This document shows, in pieces, positions 16,905 through 25,436 of a stretch of DNA of 64,000 nt (position 1 is its first letter; every line of letters starts with the position of its first letter). A program made the translations under genes and the position numbers. The DNA lies in the NCBI RefSeq assembly GCF_016806125.1, contig NZ_CP047170.1:310001-374000 (forward strand), in the 5' to 3' direction. The DNA comes from Ponticoccus alexandrii. Its GTDB lineage: Bacteria; Pseudomonadota; Alphaproteobacteria; Rhodobacterales; Rhodobacteraceae. The notes beneath the pieces are model-generated. The model did not search any database and was not told the DNA's origin. It was given only the letters and a program-made list of their open reading frames with translations.

Positions 16905-18263
16905 ATGGAACAATTTACAAATGCCCCCGACGGGGCAACTGGGGTCTTCATGCCTCAGACTGGCGGAGCTTTGCCCAACACAAATCGAGCCGCAGGGTGG
17001 CGCAAGGCCTCGCCAGGCCTTGCCATCGCAGAGCGCCACGCGGCCGCCGGAGAACAGGTCGCCGTGCCCAAGTCACGCGCATTCGTGGCCGTAAAGCGTG
17101 TAGGGGCCGCCATTGGTCTCAAGGCGGGCGACATGATGCTGCTGGACACGCTCGGAGCGTTCACGCAGGCGCAGGACTGGGAAGAGGGACAGCGCCCGAT
17201 TGTCTGGGCCTCCAACGCCTATCTGATGGCGCAAACGGGCTTCTCGCTTTCTGCGCTCAAGCGTCACGCACGGCGACTCGCCGAGGCGGGTGTGATCTCT
17301 TTCAGGGACAGCCCCAATGGCAAGCGCTGGGGCCGTCGCGATGCCAGGGGCCGCATCGCCGAGGCCTATGGCTTCGATCTGTCGCCGCTCTCGGCCCGTG
17401 TGGCCGAGTTCGAGGCCCTGCATCCCGCGCTGCAGGCAGAGCGTGCGCTCTGCCAACGCCTGAAGCGCCAGATCACCGTCGCACGCCGAATGATCCGCGC
17501 CCGGATCGAGGCTGCCGTCAGCGACGCCTTACGCGGCCCCTGGATACGGCTGACCCATCTCTTTGAAGAGCTTCTGGGACGGCTTCCGCGCCAACACCAG
17601 ACACCGGAACAACTCGCGCAACTTCTGTCGTCATTCACGGACCTTCAGGACCGCGTCGAAGCCGCTTATCTCAAGGCGACACACGTCACGAAACCTGTGG
17701 AAAACACTTCCAAAACCGGGGAACAACTCTCTGTGGAAACACAGCAAGTGAACGCCAGGGAGTTCACTTGCGAACCGCATATACAAATTACCAATCAACT
17801 TGATCAAGTAACCCGTAATGCCTCGAAGAATGCGCAAGTCATTACCGTTCTGCCCAATCCAGGGACCCCGTGTCAGGCAGAACAGACACAAAGTGACCAA
17901 ATATCCGAAAGGCGCAGGGCACGCGCGCCGATGAATCTGTCCACGGTCATGCACGCCTGTCCGGAATTCGCATCATGGGCGCGCAATATCGGCGGCTTCC
18001 TCAAGGATTGGGGCGATCTGCATCGGATCGCCGGGCAACTTCGGCCGATGATCGGGGTCTCCGAACAGGCCTGGAACTTGGCACAGGTCCAACTGGGCAG
18101 ACAACAAGCGACAGCGGCCCTGGCGCTTGTCTTCGAGAAGCATTGCGCAGGCGAAGTCGCTTCGCCAAGTGGCTATCTGCGCGGCATCGTTACGAAGGCC
18201 GGGGCAGGGGAGCTACATCTCGAGCGCAGTTTCTATGGCAGGATCAGCGCGCAGGCGGCGTGA
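16905..18263 (+). CDS. repC: Plasmid replication initiator RepC (repABC)
   Basis: 452 aa replication initiator of repABC plasmids. The N-terminal RepC domain contains GWRKASPGLAIAE, the DWEEGQRPIVWASNAYL region, and SPNGKRWGRRDARGRI leading to AYGFDLSPLSAR. A lower-complexity, Gln/Thr-rich linker separates it from the C-terminal RepC_C domain. The first ATG has no strong ribosome site, as expected for a gene restrained by antisense RNA and leader folding. The 175-bp leader from repB holds the antisense RNA. The replication origin of repABC plasmids usually lies within repC itself. Confidence 0.9.
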   Translation: MEQFTNAPDGATGVFMPQTGGALPNTNRAAGWRKASPGLAIAERHAAAGEQVAVPKSRAFVAVKRVGAAIGLKAGDMMLLDTLGAFTQAQDWEEGQRPIVWASNAYLMAQTGFSLSALKRHARRLAEAGVISFRDSPNGKRWGRRDARGRIAEAYGFDLSPLSARVAEFEALHPALQAERALCQRLKRQITVARRMIRARIEAAVSDALRGPWIRLTHLFEELLGRLPRQHQTPEQLAQLLSSFTDLQDRVEAAYLKATHVTKPVENTSKTGEQLSVETQQVNAREFTCEPHIQITNQLDQVTRNASKNAQVITVLPNPGTPCQAEQTQSDQISERRRARAPMNLSTVMHACPEFASWARNIGGFLKDWGDLHRIAGQLRPMIGVSEQAWNLAQVQLGRQQATAALALVFEKHCAGEVASPSGYLRGIVTKAGAGELHLERSFYGRISAQAA

Positions 18264-18370
18264 TACAGCATTTCCAGTTTGCATTGCCCATGAGGATCGG
18301 TCCATCGCGTTCGCGCCACAGGCGAAAGGCAGCTATAAAACGATCCAGCCAAAACTGGAAATACTCTTGG
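18261..18370. repeat. Possible small palindromic element after repC
   Basis: ATTTCCAGTTT (18270-18280) and AAACTGGAAAT (18352-18362) are a perfect 11-bp inverted repeat bounding ~110 bp that starts at the repC stop. The layout resembles a miniature inverted-repeat element. No target-site duplication could be confirmed. Confidence 0.35.
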
Positions 18371-18813
18371 CCAGGGCGTCAGAGGCCTGCGGCCTTGGCC
18401 AGTTTTGCTAGCAAGCGGTCACGGCGGGTCTTCTCGGTCGAGGCATGTCCCAGCTGCTTCTGGACGCAGCGTTCGTCGACCTCCGCAGAACTGGTAAGGC
18501 AGGCGCCAGTTAGACAGCATCGCCCTGTCGACACGGCCCGAGACTATGCGTCGAAGGCTTATGCAAAGGGCTGGGCGCATTTTACGCGCTCGTGCCGGAT
18601 GAATTCTGCGACCATCTTCAATTTCAGGCGAGGCTTGCCCGCCGTTTTCCATGTTCGGAGGTTCATCATTGTCGGGCCCGCGCACCTTGGTGGCTTCCTC
18701 CTGCGCACTCCGATGCACGGCCCGCAGATCCATGTCTTGAAGGCCGCCCTGCCCCTTTGGCACATGTCCAGCAAACACCGACACCGCCAAGCCCCAAGGC
18801 GGGTCAGCGCACA
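18371..18813. other. Gene-poor stretch between the two replicons
   Basis: No intact gene is convincing. A minus-strand frame ending near 18391 encodes a coherent basic tail (QLGHASTEKTRRDRLLAKL), but upstream it has no start or family match I can name. It may be the remnant of a gene lost when the two replicons became neighbours. Confidence 0.35.
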
Positions 18814-18856
18814 GTAACCCGTGGGTTACTGTGCGCGCGCGTAACCCACGGGTTAC
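18814..18856. repeat. Paired 16-bp inverted repeats, candidate centromere of the second parAB
   Basis: GTAACCCGTGGGTTAC (18814-18829) and its exact complement-order copy GTAACCCACGGGTTAC (18841-18856) are separated by an 11-bp GC alternation. Each is itself a palindrome apart from two central bases. The second covers the stop codon of the minus-strand parB-like gene. They differ wholly from the repABC parS sites, as expected if each ParB has its own centromere. The pair can also fold as a long hairpin. Confidence 0.65.
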
Positions 18857-19881
18857 TGCTCCAATGCGGATTCGAATGCCTCAACAGCACGCTGGAGTTT
18901 TGCACGATCAACCGAAGAAAAGTCCACCTCAGAGAGGATGCGGCATTCCCCCTTGCGCGCGGTAACCTTGCTTTTGCCAACGTGGAACTCGTACTTCACA
19001 TTCTTCTCCGACTTCGGAGCCCCGGCGACACGGCTCTCGCCCTCTGCAAAACGGCGAAGGATGGCCAGTTGGTCGTCTGCGGACTCCACGCCGGACAAGT
19101 CTTCGCGCAAACCCTCCGCAAGGTCAGGCGCGGCCTGCAACCGCCGCACCACATCGACGCCAAGGTTGCGGGGAACGGCCTTCGGAAACTTCAACGCCTC
19201 GCCCAGTTCTTCCAAAAGATGTACGAAGCTGCGGATGTAGCTGCGTTTCATCTTGTGCAAGGAGGCATAGATGCGGCTGACCAGATCCCGGGCGCCCTGC
19301 CCTTCCTCCTGCGCGGCGATAATCGCGACCTGCGCCATCTCGGCAAAACTCAGATCTTCGCGGATGACGTTCTCTTCGACCATGTCGATGTAGAGGTCGA
19401 TCCGGCTGCTTTGCCCCTCGTCGACCCGTGCGACCGCCCTCGCAAAACGGTCGTCGCCGGTTTCCTTGTGCAGCTGGCGCAGCGCCGTCAGACGGCGCCA
19501 GCCCTTCTTCAGCTGGTAGCCACCATCCACCTGGAAAACTTCGATCGGCTCTTTCTGGCCGCGCTCCCGCATAGAAGCCTTCAGTTCCTCCATCTCGTCA
19601 GAGGCGGCCACCGCCTCCAGATCCAGCCGGTCGCGTGGCAGGGCATCGGTACGGATTTCGCCGAGCGGAAGCTCGACCAGAACCCGCCCCTCATCCTGCG
19701 CGCGCCGCCACGCCTTGGCGTCGGCGGCGTTCTGACGCCGCTGTTCCACGAGGCTTTCGGTGCTTTCCGCAAGAGATCCAGCCGCTTCGCGGACCGCGGT
19801 CCCCATCGGGCCAGGGTTGCGTTTGCGCTTGGGGGTCTCTGGCGCGTCGATGGGGCCGAATCCGAACTTGTTCCTGCTCAT
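18853..19881 (-). CDS. parB: ParB-family partition protein of the second replicon
   Basis: 342 aa. It has an N-terminal low-complexity stretch, a ParB nuclease-like domain with LPLGEIRTDALPRDR and GGYQLKKGWRRLTALRQL, then the helix-turn-helix region around ENVIREDLSFAEMAQVA. It differs greatly from RepB of the adjacent repABC. The start overlaps the parA stop (ATGA), so the two are co-translated. Plasmid segregation is the clear role. Confidence 0.85.
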   Translation of the reverse strand: MSRNKFGFGPIDAPETPKRKRNPGPMGTAVREAAGSLAESTESLVEQRRQNAADAKAWRRAQDEGRVLVELPLGEIRTDALPRDRLDLEAVAASDEMEELKASMRERGQKEPIEVFQVDGGYQLKKGWRRLTALRQLHKETGDDRFARAVARVDEGQSSRIDLYIDMVEENVIREDLSFAEMAQVAIIAAQEEGQGARDLVSRIYASLHKMKRSYIRSFVHLLEELGEALKFPKAVPRNLGVDVVRRLQAAPDLAEGLREDLSGVESADDQLAILRRFAEGESRVAGAPKSEKNVKYEFHVGKSKVTARKGECRILSEVDFSSVDRAKLQRAVEAFESALEQ

Positions 19882-21188
19882 GTGTTAACCTCCTCTTTCT
19901 TGTCGCGACGCTTCCAGGCGCCCAACACCACTTCCTTGAACTCCTCGTAAGTCGTGTCGAAGCTTTGTCGCGCGCGCTTCCATGTCTCGCGCGTCATCTG
20001 CCGATAATCCTGCTCGTAAACCGACATCTGGAAACGCCCGGATTGCTCGACCGCCCGGGTCATCTCGATTGCATTCCGACAGACATCGGCGCCGAACACG
20101 TTGCGGAATGCGTCCATCATCGCGACATGCAGCGGATTGGACGCCTCGAACCGGGTCATCAGCAGCCGGATGTCGTCGAATTTCTTGGGCAGGGTAATCC
20201 CCGCATCCTGCGCAATCCGCGCATAGCCCTCCGAAATATCCTCTAGCGCATCGCCAAGCTGGCCCAGGAAGCTGGTGGTGCTGTCGTATTCCCAGTAGCC
20301 GGGGCCGGAGGGGATATAGAGGATATCCGCCGCGAAAGCCGCGTTCAGAGATTGGTAGCCAATGGCCGGTGGGCAGTCGAAGATGATCAGGTCGAACTGG
20401 TCCTCCGGCAGTTCGTCCAGATAGCGCGCGACGCAACCGAAGAAGCTCCAGGCCTTGTGCATCGCGCGGTACTGGGCGCTGGCAAATTCAACGAAAGCGG
20501 CGTTGGCGCAGGAGGGGATGATGTCGATGGTTGGCCAGGCGGTTTTCTGGATGAAGTCCTGAACCCGCTGAGCGCCGATGGACTGGACGTCTTCGGGCAG
20601 CTCGTCGGCGGCAGGGTAGGGGCAATCCGCCGGATCGTCGTAGGCGCCGGCGATGCGATCGGCCTCGCGGCAGAGATCGCGGCACATGATGCCCCAGACA
20701 GTGTTCCATTCCTTGACCTCGACCAGCCCCATGGAATGGGTCAGCGTGGCCTGCGGATCGAAGTCGACCACTAGCACCCGGTATCCATCCAGCGCGGCGG
20801 CATTGGCCAGATGCTGGGCAACCACGGTCTTGCCGACACCGCCCTTGAAGTTCGACACCGCCACCCGCATCGCCCGGCCTGCCGGGCGATGCGGCAGCAA
20901 AGTTTTGCCCCGGAACCGGATGCGGCGGCGTAACTCGTTGATCTCTGCCAGCGAGAACCAGCGTTGGCGCCCGTCCTCCTCTGTCGATCCCTGCGGCAGA
21001 GACGGGTCATCGGCCAACTTCTTGCGCAGCGTATCGGCAGGGACATGAAACATGAACTGGCTGATTTCCCAGATCGAGAAGGGCCGGAGGGATTTCTCCT
21101 CTGCCGGGGAAAAGGTCGCCTTTCGCACCGCCGCCTGCTGGGCAAGGCTGCGTTCGTTCATGGCTTGTAGGTTGGAATGATCTCGCAT
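19878..21188 (-). CDS. parA: ParA-family partition ATPase of the second replicon
   Basis: 436 aa from the start at 21188. An N-terminal HTH-like part (FSIWEISQFMFHVPADTLRKKL) precedes the ATPase with the standard Walker box SNFKGGVGKTVVAQH, VVDFDPQATLTHSMG and LIIFDCPPAIGYQ. It keeps the normal KGGVGK, unlike RepA of the neighbouring repABC. The start is uncertain: ATGs at 21272 and 21161 are alternatives and none has a strong ribosome site. It is divergent from the DnaA-like replicase and shares the origin region. Confidence 0.85.
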   Translation of the reverse strand: MRDHSNLQAMNERSLAQQAAVRKATFSPAEEKSLRPFSIWEISQFMFHVPADTLRKKLADDPSLPQGSTEEDGRQRWFSLAEINELRRRIRFRGKTLLPHRPAGRAMRVAVSNFKGGVGKTVVAQHLANAAALDGYRVLVVDFDPQATLTHSMGLVEVKEWNTVWGIMCRDLCREADRIAGAYDDPADCPYPAADELPEDVQSIGAQRVQDFIQKTAWPTIDIIPSCANAAFVEFASAQYRAMHKAWSFFGCVARYLDELPEDQFDLIIFDCPPAIGYQSLNAAFAADILYIPSGPGYWEYDSTTSFLGQLGDALEDISEGYARIAQDAGITLPKKFDDIRLLMTRFEASNPLHVAMMDAFRNVFGADVCRNAIEMTRAVEQSGRFQMSVYEQDYRQMTRETWKRARQSFDTTYEEFKEVVLGAWKRRDKKEEVNT

Positions 21189-21555
21189 GACCTCGCTCGC
21201 GTTATGTGGTATTTCCCCCTGAATAACCGGATTTCGCCAAAGCGCAAAACGCAGAAACCGCAGAACTGCCATTTTTCGAAAGCAGGAGCCAAATTACGGG
21301 ATTTTCGTGGAGCTGCTGCAACGGTTAGGGTGACAACCACAAGCAATCCGCAAAATATAGGGTGACGATGCAGGGCGAATAGGGTGTCAGCTATGTGTCC
21401 CCCATTACCTATATACCAATTTTTTCTTCTTTTTCTGAAATTGCGTCAACGCTCCCGTACTTAACCCGTTGTTGACAAAAAACGGGATTAGTGAACAGTT
21501 GAAGGCACAATGGGAATCGGACGCAGAGACGATCCCGGGGCAAGAGGTAGCAGTC
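21189..21555. other. Candidate replication origin between parA and the DnaA-like gene
   Basis: 367 bp, AT-rich in its right half. TAGGGTGAC occurs at 21326-21334 and 21358-21366 and TAGGGTGTC at 21380-21388, all in the same direction, 32 and 22 bp apart (about three and two helix turns). An AT-rich stretch follows (21401-21440, including a run of T). Iteron-like repeats next to an AT-rich zone beside a replicase gene is a usual origin layout. I see no classical DnaA box. Confidence 0.55.
21326..21388 (+). repeat. Three iteron-like direct repeats TAGGGTG(A/T)C
   Basis: Nine-base repeats, two identical and one with a single change, on one face of the helix by spacing. They are probably binding sites for the adjacent replicase, or for ParA as autoregulator. 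Confidence 0.55.
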
Positions 21556-22269
21556 ATGGACGCACGGCGTTTCACCGGTCCGCAGGCCGGCTCCCAGAAA
21601 TACGACCTGTTGACCGCGATGTCGGTTGCCGGCTTGAACGGGACACCGGGGTTTCAGACCTCGATGCTGCGCCTCGTCGCACTGGTGACTGCGCGATACA
21701 ATTGGAGCCGTGATGAACTGACAGTCGGACAGCGGGAAATGGCGCGGCTTTGGTCCGTGGATGAACGCACGGTCAAGCGTGAGATCAAGAGGCTGACCAC
21801 CGCCTCGATCCTGTTGCAATTGCGGCCCGGGGTGCGGGGCAGGGTGGCTGCCTATCGGCTGAACATCGCGGAAATCCATCGGCTGAGCGCGCCTATCTGG
21901 GATCGTGTCGGACCGGATTACTCGGATCGCATGACACAGCAAGCGCCGAAACCGATGCCAGAGAAGGTTGTGCACGTGGATTTCGCCACATCTGACGCGC
22001 GCGGCGATCGCCCGATGGCACAGCCCCCTGCTGTGGATACAGACGATCCCTGGACCCTCACCCTGGCACGGCTGGCCGCGCTGGAACCCGCCCTGCATCG
22101 GAGTTGGTTCTCGGCCCTGTCGATGGCCGGGTTCGAGGCCGGGGTGCTTATCCTGCGTGCCCCCACGCGGTTCCTTGCGCAATATGTGCAAACACATCAC
22201 CTCAAACTGCTGACCGGAACGGCGCAGCTGTCTTTTCCCGGATTGCGGCGGATCGAAATCTCGGTCTGA
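21556..22269 (+). CDS. DnaA-like plasmid replicase
   Basis: 237 aa. The first ~105 residues form a winged-helix region (LTVGQREMARLWSVDERTV). The last ~70 residues resemble DnaA domain I (ALEPALHRSWFSALSMAGFEA, then FLAQYVQTHHL). There is no AAA+ domain and no DnaA domain IV. This fits the DnaA-like plasmid replication type known from Rhodobacterales, which is found beside its own parAB, as here. The ATG at 21556 has an AGAGGT upstream; a TTG at 21469 would add 29 residues. Confidence 0.75.
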   Translation: MDARRFTGPQAGSQKYDLLTAMSVAGLNGTPGFQTSMLRLVALVTARYNWSRDELTVGQREMARLWSVDERTVKREIKRLTTASILLQLRPGVRGRVAAYRLNIAEIHRLSAPIWDRVGPDYSDRMTQQAPKPMPEKVVHVDFATSDARGDRPMAQPPAVDTDDPWTLTLARLAALEPALHRSWFSALSMAGFEAGVLILRAPTRFLAQYVQTHHLKLLTGTAQLSFPGLRRIEISV

Positions 22270-22380
22270 CGGCATGACCTGCGAGGGAACAAGCAGCGGG
22301 TGATTGCGCTGATCTCGGATTGGTGCAGCAGCAAAGCGAGACCCGCGCCGAAGGCGGTCGCAAGAGACAAGAGGAAAGCC

Positions 22381-23220
22381 ATGTCCGAGGACAGCATCCA
22401 ATGGATGGATACCGTGACCAAACTGGGCCCTGCCCATGCCGGGCAGGTTGTGGTGGCGGCATCCCATGGCGGAGAATACGCCGCCTATTGCGCCGCCCGC
22501 GCGCAGGTCAGGGCGGTGATCTTCAACGATGCCGGGGTGGGGAAAGAGTCCGAGGGCATCCATGCGATCGGCTATTTCGGCAAGCTGGGGGTACCGGCTG
22601 CGGCGACCTCGCATCTGTCGGCGCGGATCGGTGACGGGCAGGACCACTACGACAATGGCGTCATCTCTTACGTGAACGAGGCAGCCGCGCGGATCGGTTG
22701 CACGGTGGGCCAAAGCACCCAGGACTGTGCCGGGCACATGCGGGCCGCCAAGGCCTTCGATTACGCGGTTCCCGCGAAGGCTGAGAGCCGCGCCCTCGTC
22801 GCAGGCGAAAACGGCCGCCCCGACATCGTCGTGATCGACTCGCTGGCTCTGCTGACGCCGGAGGACGCCGGGGCGATTATGATCACGGGCTCGCATGGCG
22901 CGCTGCTTCCCACGGACAGCCGGATCCTGATGAACGGCGACGCGCGGGGTGCGCTGCTGTGCGACGCGGGGTTCGGCAAGGAGGGTATCGGGATCCGGCG
23001 CGTGATGGCACTGGACGGTCACGGCAAGCCCGGCGCTGCGGTCTCGGTCACCAGTGCACGGATCGGAAATGCGCTGTCGGTGCTCGAAACCGGTATCCTG
23101 TCCTTCGTCAACCGGACCGCTGGCGGGCTTGGCGCGCATGTGGGCATGACTGCCCGGCAGTATGTCACGCTGTTGCAGGAAACGCTCGCCGAGGGCGCCG
23201 CTGCCTTGGGTCGGCCATGA
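22381..23220 (+). CDS. Unknown protein with an internal tandem duplication
   Basis: 279 aa, no signal peptide or membrane segment. Two related halves are visible. Residues about 22-105 contain SHGG, FNDAGVGKE, SARIG and ISYVN; residues about 164-260 contain SHGA, LCDAGFGKE, SARIG and LSFVN in the same order and spacing. The pattern suggests a pseudo-twofold fold with two similar sites, each with His, Asp and Lys/Glu that could be catalytic. The ATG at 22381 has AAGAGGAAA upstream. It stands alone between the replicase and a PQQ sugar dehydrogenase. I do not recognise a named function; it may be an uncharacterised enzyme. Confidence 0.7.
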   Translation: MSEDSIQWMDTVTKLGPAHAGQVVVAASHGGEYAAYCAARAQVRAVIFNDAGVGKESEGIHAIGYFGKLGVPAAATSHLSARIGDGQDHYDNGVISYVNEAAARIGCTVGQSTQDCAGHMRAAKAFDYAVPAKAESRALVAGENGRPDIVVIDSLALLTPEDAGAIMITGSHGALLPTDSRILMNGDARGALLCDAGFGKEGIGIRRVMALDGHGKPGAAVSVTSARIGNALSVLETGILSFVNRTAGGLGAHVGMTARQYVTLLQETLAEGAAALGRP

Positions 23221-23432
23221 GGCGGGTCCGTCGTCAGAGGCCCGGCGGCAAGGGTCACTGATGGCGCGGCACCTTCCCCGGCTGCCGGTGAGGGAGCTGA
23301 AAGGCATACCGCGCGGGCATTTTGACAAAAGGGAAGGGGGGGGCAGAGCCGATCCCGGGGCGTCATGACCCTGCAGATGGCGGGTTGGCCGCTGGGGGGG
23401 CCGCGCGCGCCTGCGCGCGCGGCCCTTCAGGG

Positions 23433-24725
23433 TCAGTTGCCGGGCGTCAGCTTGTAGATCGTCCCCTCGTCGATCGAGGTATAGAGGCTGCCGTCCGGCC
23501 CCATGACAACAGAGCGGAAACGCCCGGGATCCATCGGCAGGGTCATTTCTGTCACGTCATAGACGTCGTCGTGATCGTCGTTGAACTGGATCACGTCGAT
23601 ACGCTGCCCGATGGGTGTGCCGCCAAAGCCGATCCCCATGATGCCCACGACCATGGCGCCGTCCCAGTCTCCCCACTGCTCGCCCGAAAGGAAAGCGGCG
23701 GAAGAGGTGCCCTGAGACCAGCCGTTGTTGTTCCAGATCGGGGGCATCGCGTCTGGGTAGGTCTCGAAGTCAGTCATCGGCATGAAGGCCGCCCGTTCGT
23801 AGCGGTTCATCCCGTCTTCCTGGTTCGGGCTGTAGCCGCAGTAGTCGTCGGGGCAATCCCCGCGGCCCGCCATGTTCGGACGTGGGTCCCAGCCGGCGTT
23901 GCCGCCGTTCACGAGGACGGTGATCTCGTCCGAGTGCCACGGGCCGTGCTCTGCCGTGATCGCCGCGCCGGTTTCCGGGTGGAAAGCAATGCCCTGCACG
24001 TTGCGGTGGCCATAAGTGTAGGTCCGCGGGTCAAAGCCTTCGGGCGGGCTGTTGTCCGGGTGGGCGTTGCCGTCGGTGTCGATCCGCAGAACCTTGGACC
24101 CCATGATCGTCGGGCTTTGCGGCACCTCGCTGTTGTGGGTGTCGCCGGTCGTCAGGAACAGCGCCCCGTCGGGACCAAACCGCACGCGGCCGCCGTTGTG
24201 CGCGCCCGGACCGCCGAAGGGGTGGTCGGAGGCAGCCATCTTGTAGGGCACGTCGTCGACGATGTCGGTCCGCTCTGCCACCGAAGTGAAATCCTCACTC
24301 AGTGTGAAGCGCATGAGGCGGTTGGTGTGCGGTTCCGACATGTTCGAGGTCGAATAGACGTAAATCCGGCGGTTGCTGTCGAACTCGGGATCGAAGGCAA
24401 CGCCCATCATCCCGGCCTGACCCTCGCAGAACAGGTCAGTGCCGTTCTCGGGGTAGCCTTCGGCTTCACCCACGCCGTAAAGCGCGTTGACGGTGCCGTC
24501 GGGCATGCGGACCGACAGGCCGCTGCACTTCTCGGTGAACAGCATGGTGCCATCATCGAGGAAGGCCATGTCCCACGGGTTGTCGAGATCGTCGAGCACG
24601 ACCTCATGCGTCAGCATCGTGGTGTTCATGCCGTCCTGGGCTATCGCAGGCGACGACAGCATGGCCGTTCCGGCAAGTAGGGACGCAGCCATGGGCAGCG
24701 TCAAGCGGTGGTCTGAAAAAGTCAT
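23433..24725 (-). CDS. PQQ-dependent soluble aldose (sorbosone-type) dehydrogenase
   Basis: 430 aa periplasmic six-bladed propeller of the glucose/sorbosone dehydrogenase family. A Sec signal peptide ends near SSPAIAQDG (about residue 31). Family features are NPWDMAFLDDGTMLFTEK, the PQQ-site HNGGRVRFGPDG and TGDTHN, and GYGHRN-like HRNVQGIAF with the catalytic-site histidines. It oxidises sugars or related aldehydes using PQQ and passes electrons to a cytochrome c. The start at 24725 has GGGAGGA upstream. A c-type cytochrome gene lies next upstream in the same direction. No PQQ synthesis genes are in the window, so the cofactor comes from elsewhere. Confidence 0.88.
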   Translation of the reverse strand: MTFSDHRLTLPMAASLLAGTAMLSSPAIAQDGMNTTMLTHEVVLDDLDNPWDMAFLDDGTMLFTEKCSGLSVRMPDGTVNALYGVGEAEGYPENGTDLFCEGQAGMMGVAFDPEFDSNRRIYVYSTSNMSEPHTNRLMRFTLSEDFTSVAERTDIVDDVPYKMAASDHPFGGPGAHNGGRVRFGPDGALFLTTGDTHNSEVPQSPTIMGSKVLRIDTDGNAHPDNSPPEGFDPRTYTYGHRNVQGIAFHPETGAAITAEHGPWHSDEITVLVNGGNAGWDPRPNMAGRGDCPDDYCGYSPNQEDGMNRYERAAFMPMTDFETYPDAMPPIWNNNGWSQGTSSAAFLSGEQWGDWDGAMVVGIMGIGFGGTPIGQRIDVIQFNDDHDDVYDVTEMTLPMDPGRFRSVVMGPDGSLYTSIDEGTIYKLTPGN

Positions 24726-24909
24726 AGGTTCCTCCCTTTCGCCGGCCATGGCGATGAAGATTGATTTGGCCGGCACCGTGTTTTCGGGTTCTGTTGCCCA
24801 TGTCCATGCAGGACCCTGGGCTGTAGCGGTGGGGGGCACGATCTTTCGGCCGACAGGCGTTCCTTGGGCCGCGCCGCCCCGGATTGCTCCTAGGGTGTCT
24901 TCTGCGCCG

Positions 24910-25266
24910 TCAGTTGAAAGCCGTCGTCACATAGACCGCAAGGCTGGCGATATCGCTGTCGGACAGTTTCTTCGCGTGCTGGATCATCAGGATCGAATTG
25001 GGGCCGATCTTCTCTCCCTCACGGTAGCGTTCCAGCCGTTCGACGATATACGCGGGCTCTTTGTCGGCAAGGCTGGGATAGCTCGCGGCGCCTTGCGCCT
25101 GATTGCCGTGGCAGGCGCGACAGGATCGCGTGAAAATCTTCTTCGCTGCCGCAAGATCGACGTCCTCAACGGCTGCGTCGCCCTCGGCCTTCGGCGCAGC
25201 ATCCTGCGCGTGGCCGACTGCGCCCCACAGTACCATGGCGCCCCCCAGACAAATACTCCTCCACAT
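24910..25266 (-). CDS. Exported cytochrome c (class I)
   Basis: 118 aa with a short signal peptide (to AVGHAQDA, about residue 21). One heme site CRACH is near residue 49, and a methionine in SILMIQHAKKL near residue 95 is the likely sixth ligand. GGAGAAG lies 8 nt before the ATG. It is transcribed towards the PQQ sugar dehydrogenase gene and is its probable electron acceptor. Confidence 0.85.
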   Translation of the reverse strand: MWRSICLGGAMVLWGAVGHAQDAAPKAEGDAAVEDVDLAAAKKIFTRSCRACHGNQAQGAASYPSLADKEPAYIVERLERYREGEKIGPNSILMIQHAKKLSDSDIASLAVYVTTAFN

Positions 25267-25436
25267 TCACGTCTTCTCCGTCATTTATACAATTATCAGA
25301 TGTGGAGCAGTGCCTTTCTACTTCAACCTCCGCCACCAACCAAGGAGTCTGTATTGACAAAGTATGACACAGAGCACGCAAGAGGCGAGTTCTAGGCGGT
25401 ATCGAGTCGATGGAATATGTGCCTGCCAGTCCCGTA

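Noticed and set aside
18419-18790. Minus-strand 123-codon frame between the two replicons
   Set aside because: No start signal or family resemblance; kept only as a gene-poor region.
21189-21555. Classical DnaA boxes in the origin candidate
   Set aside because: No TTATCCACA-like 9-mers found; only the TAGGGTG repeats stand out.
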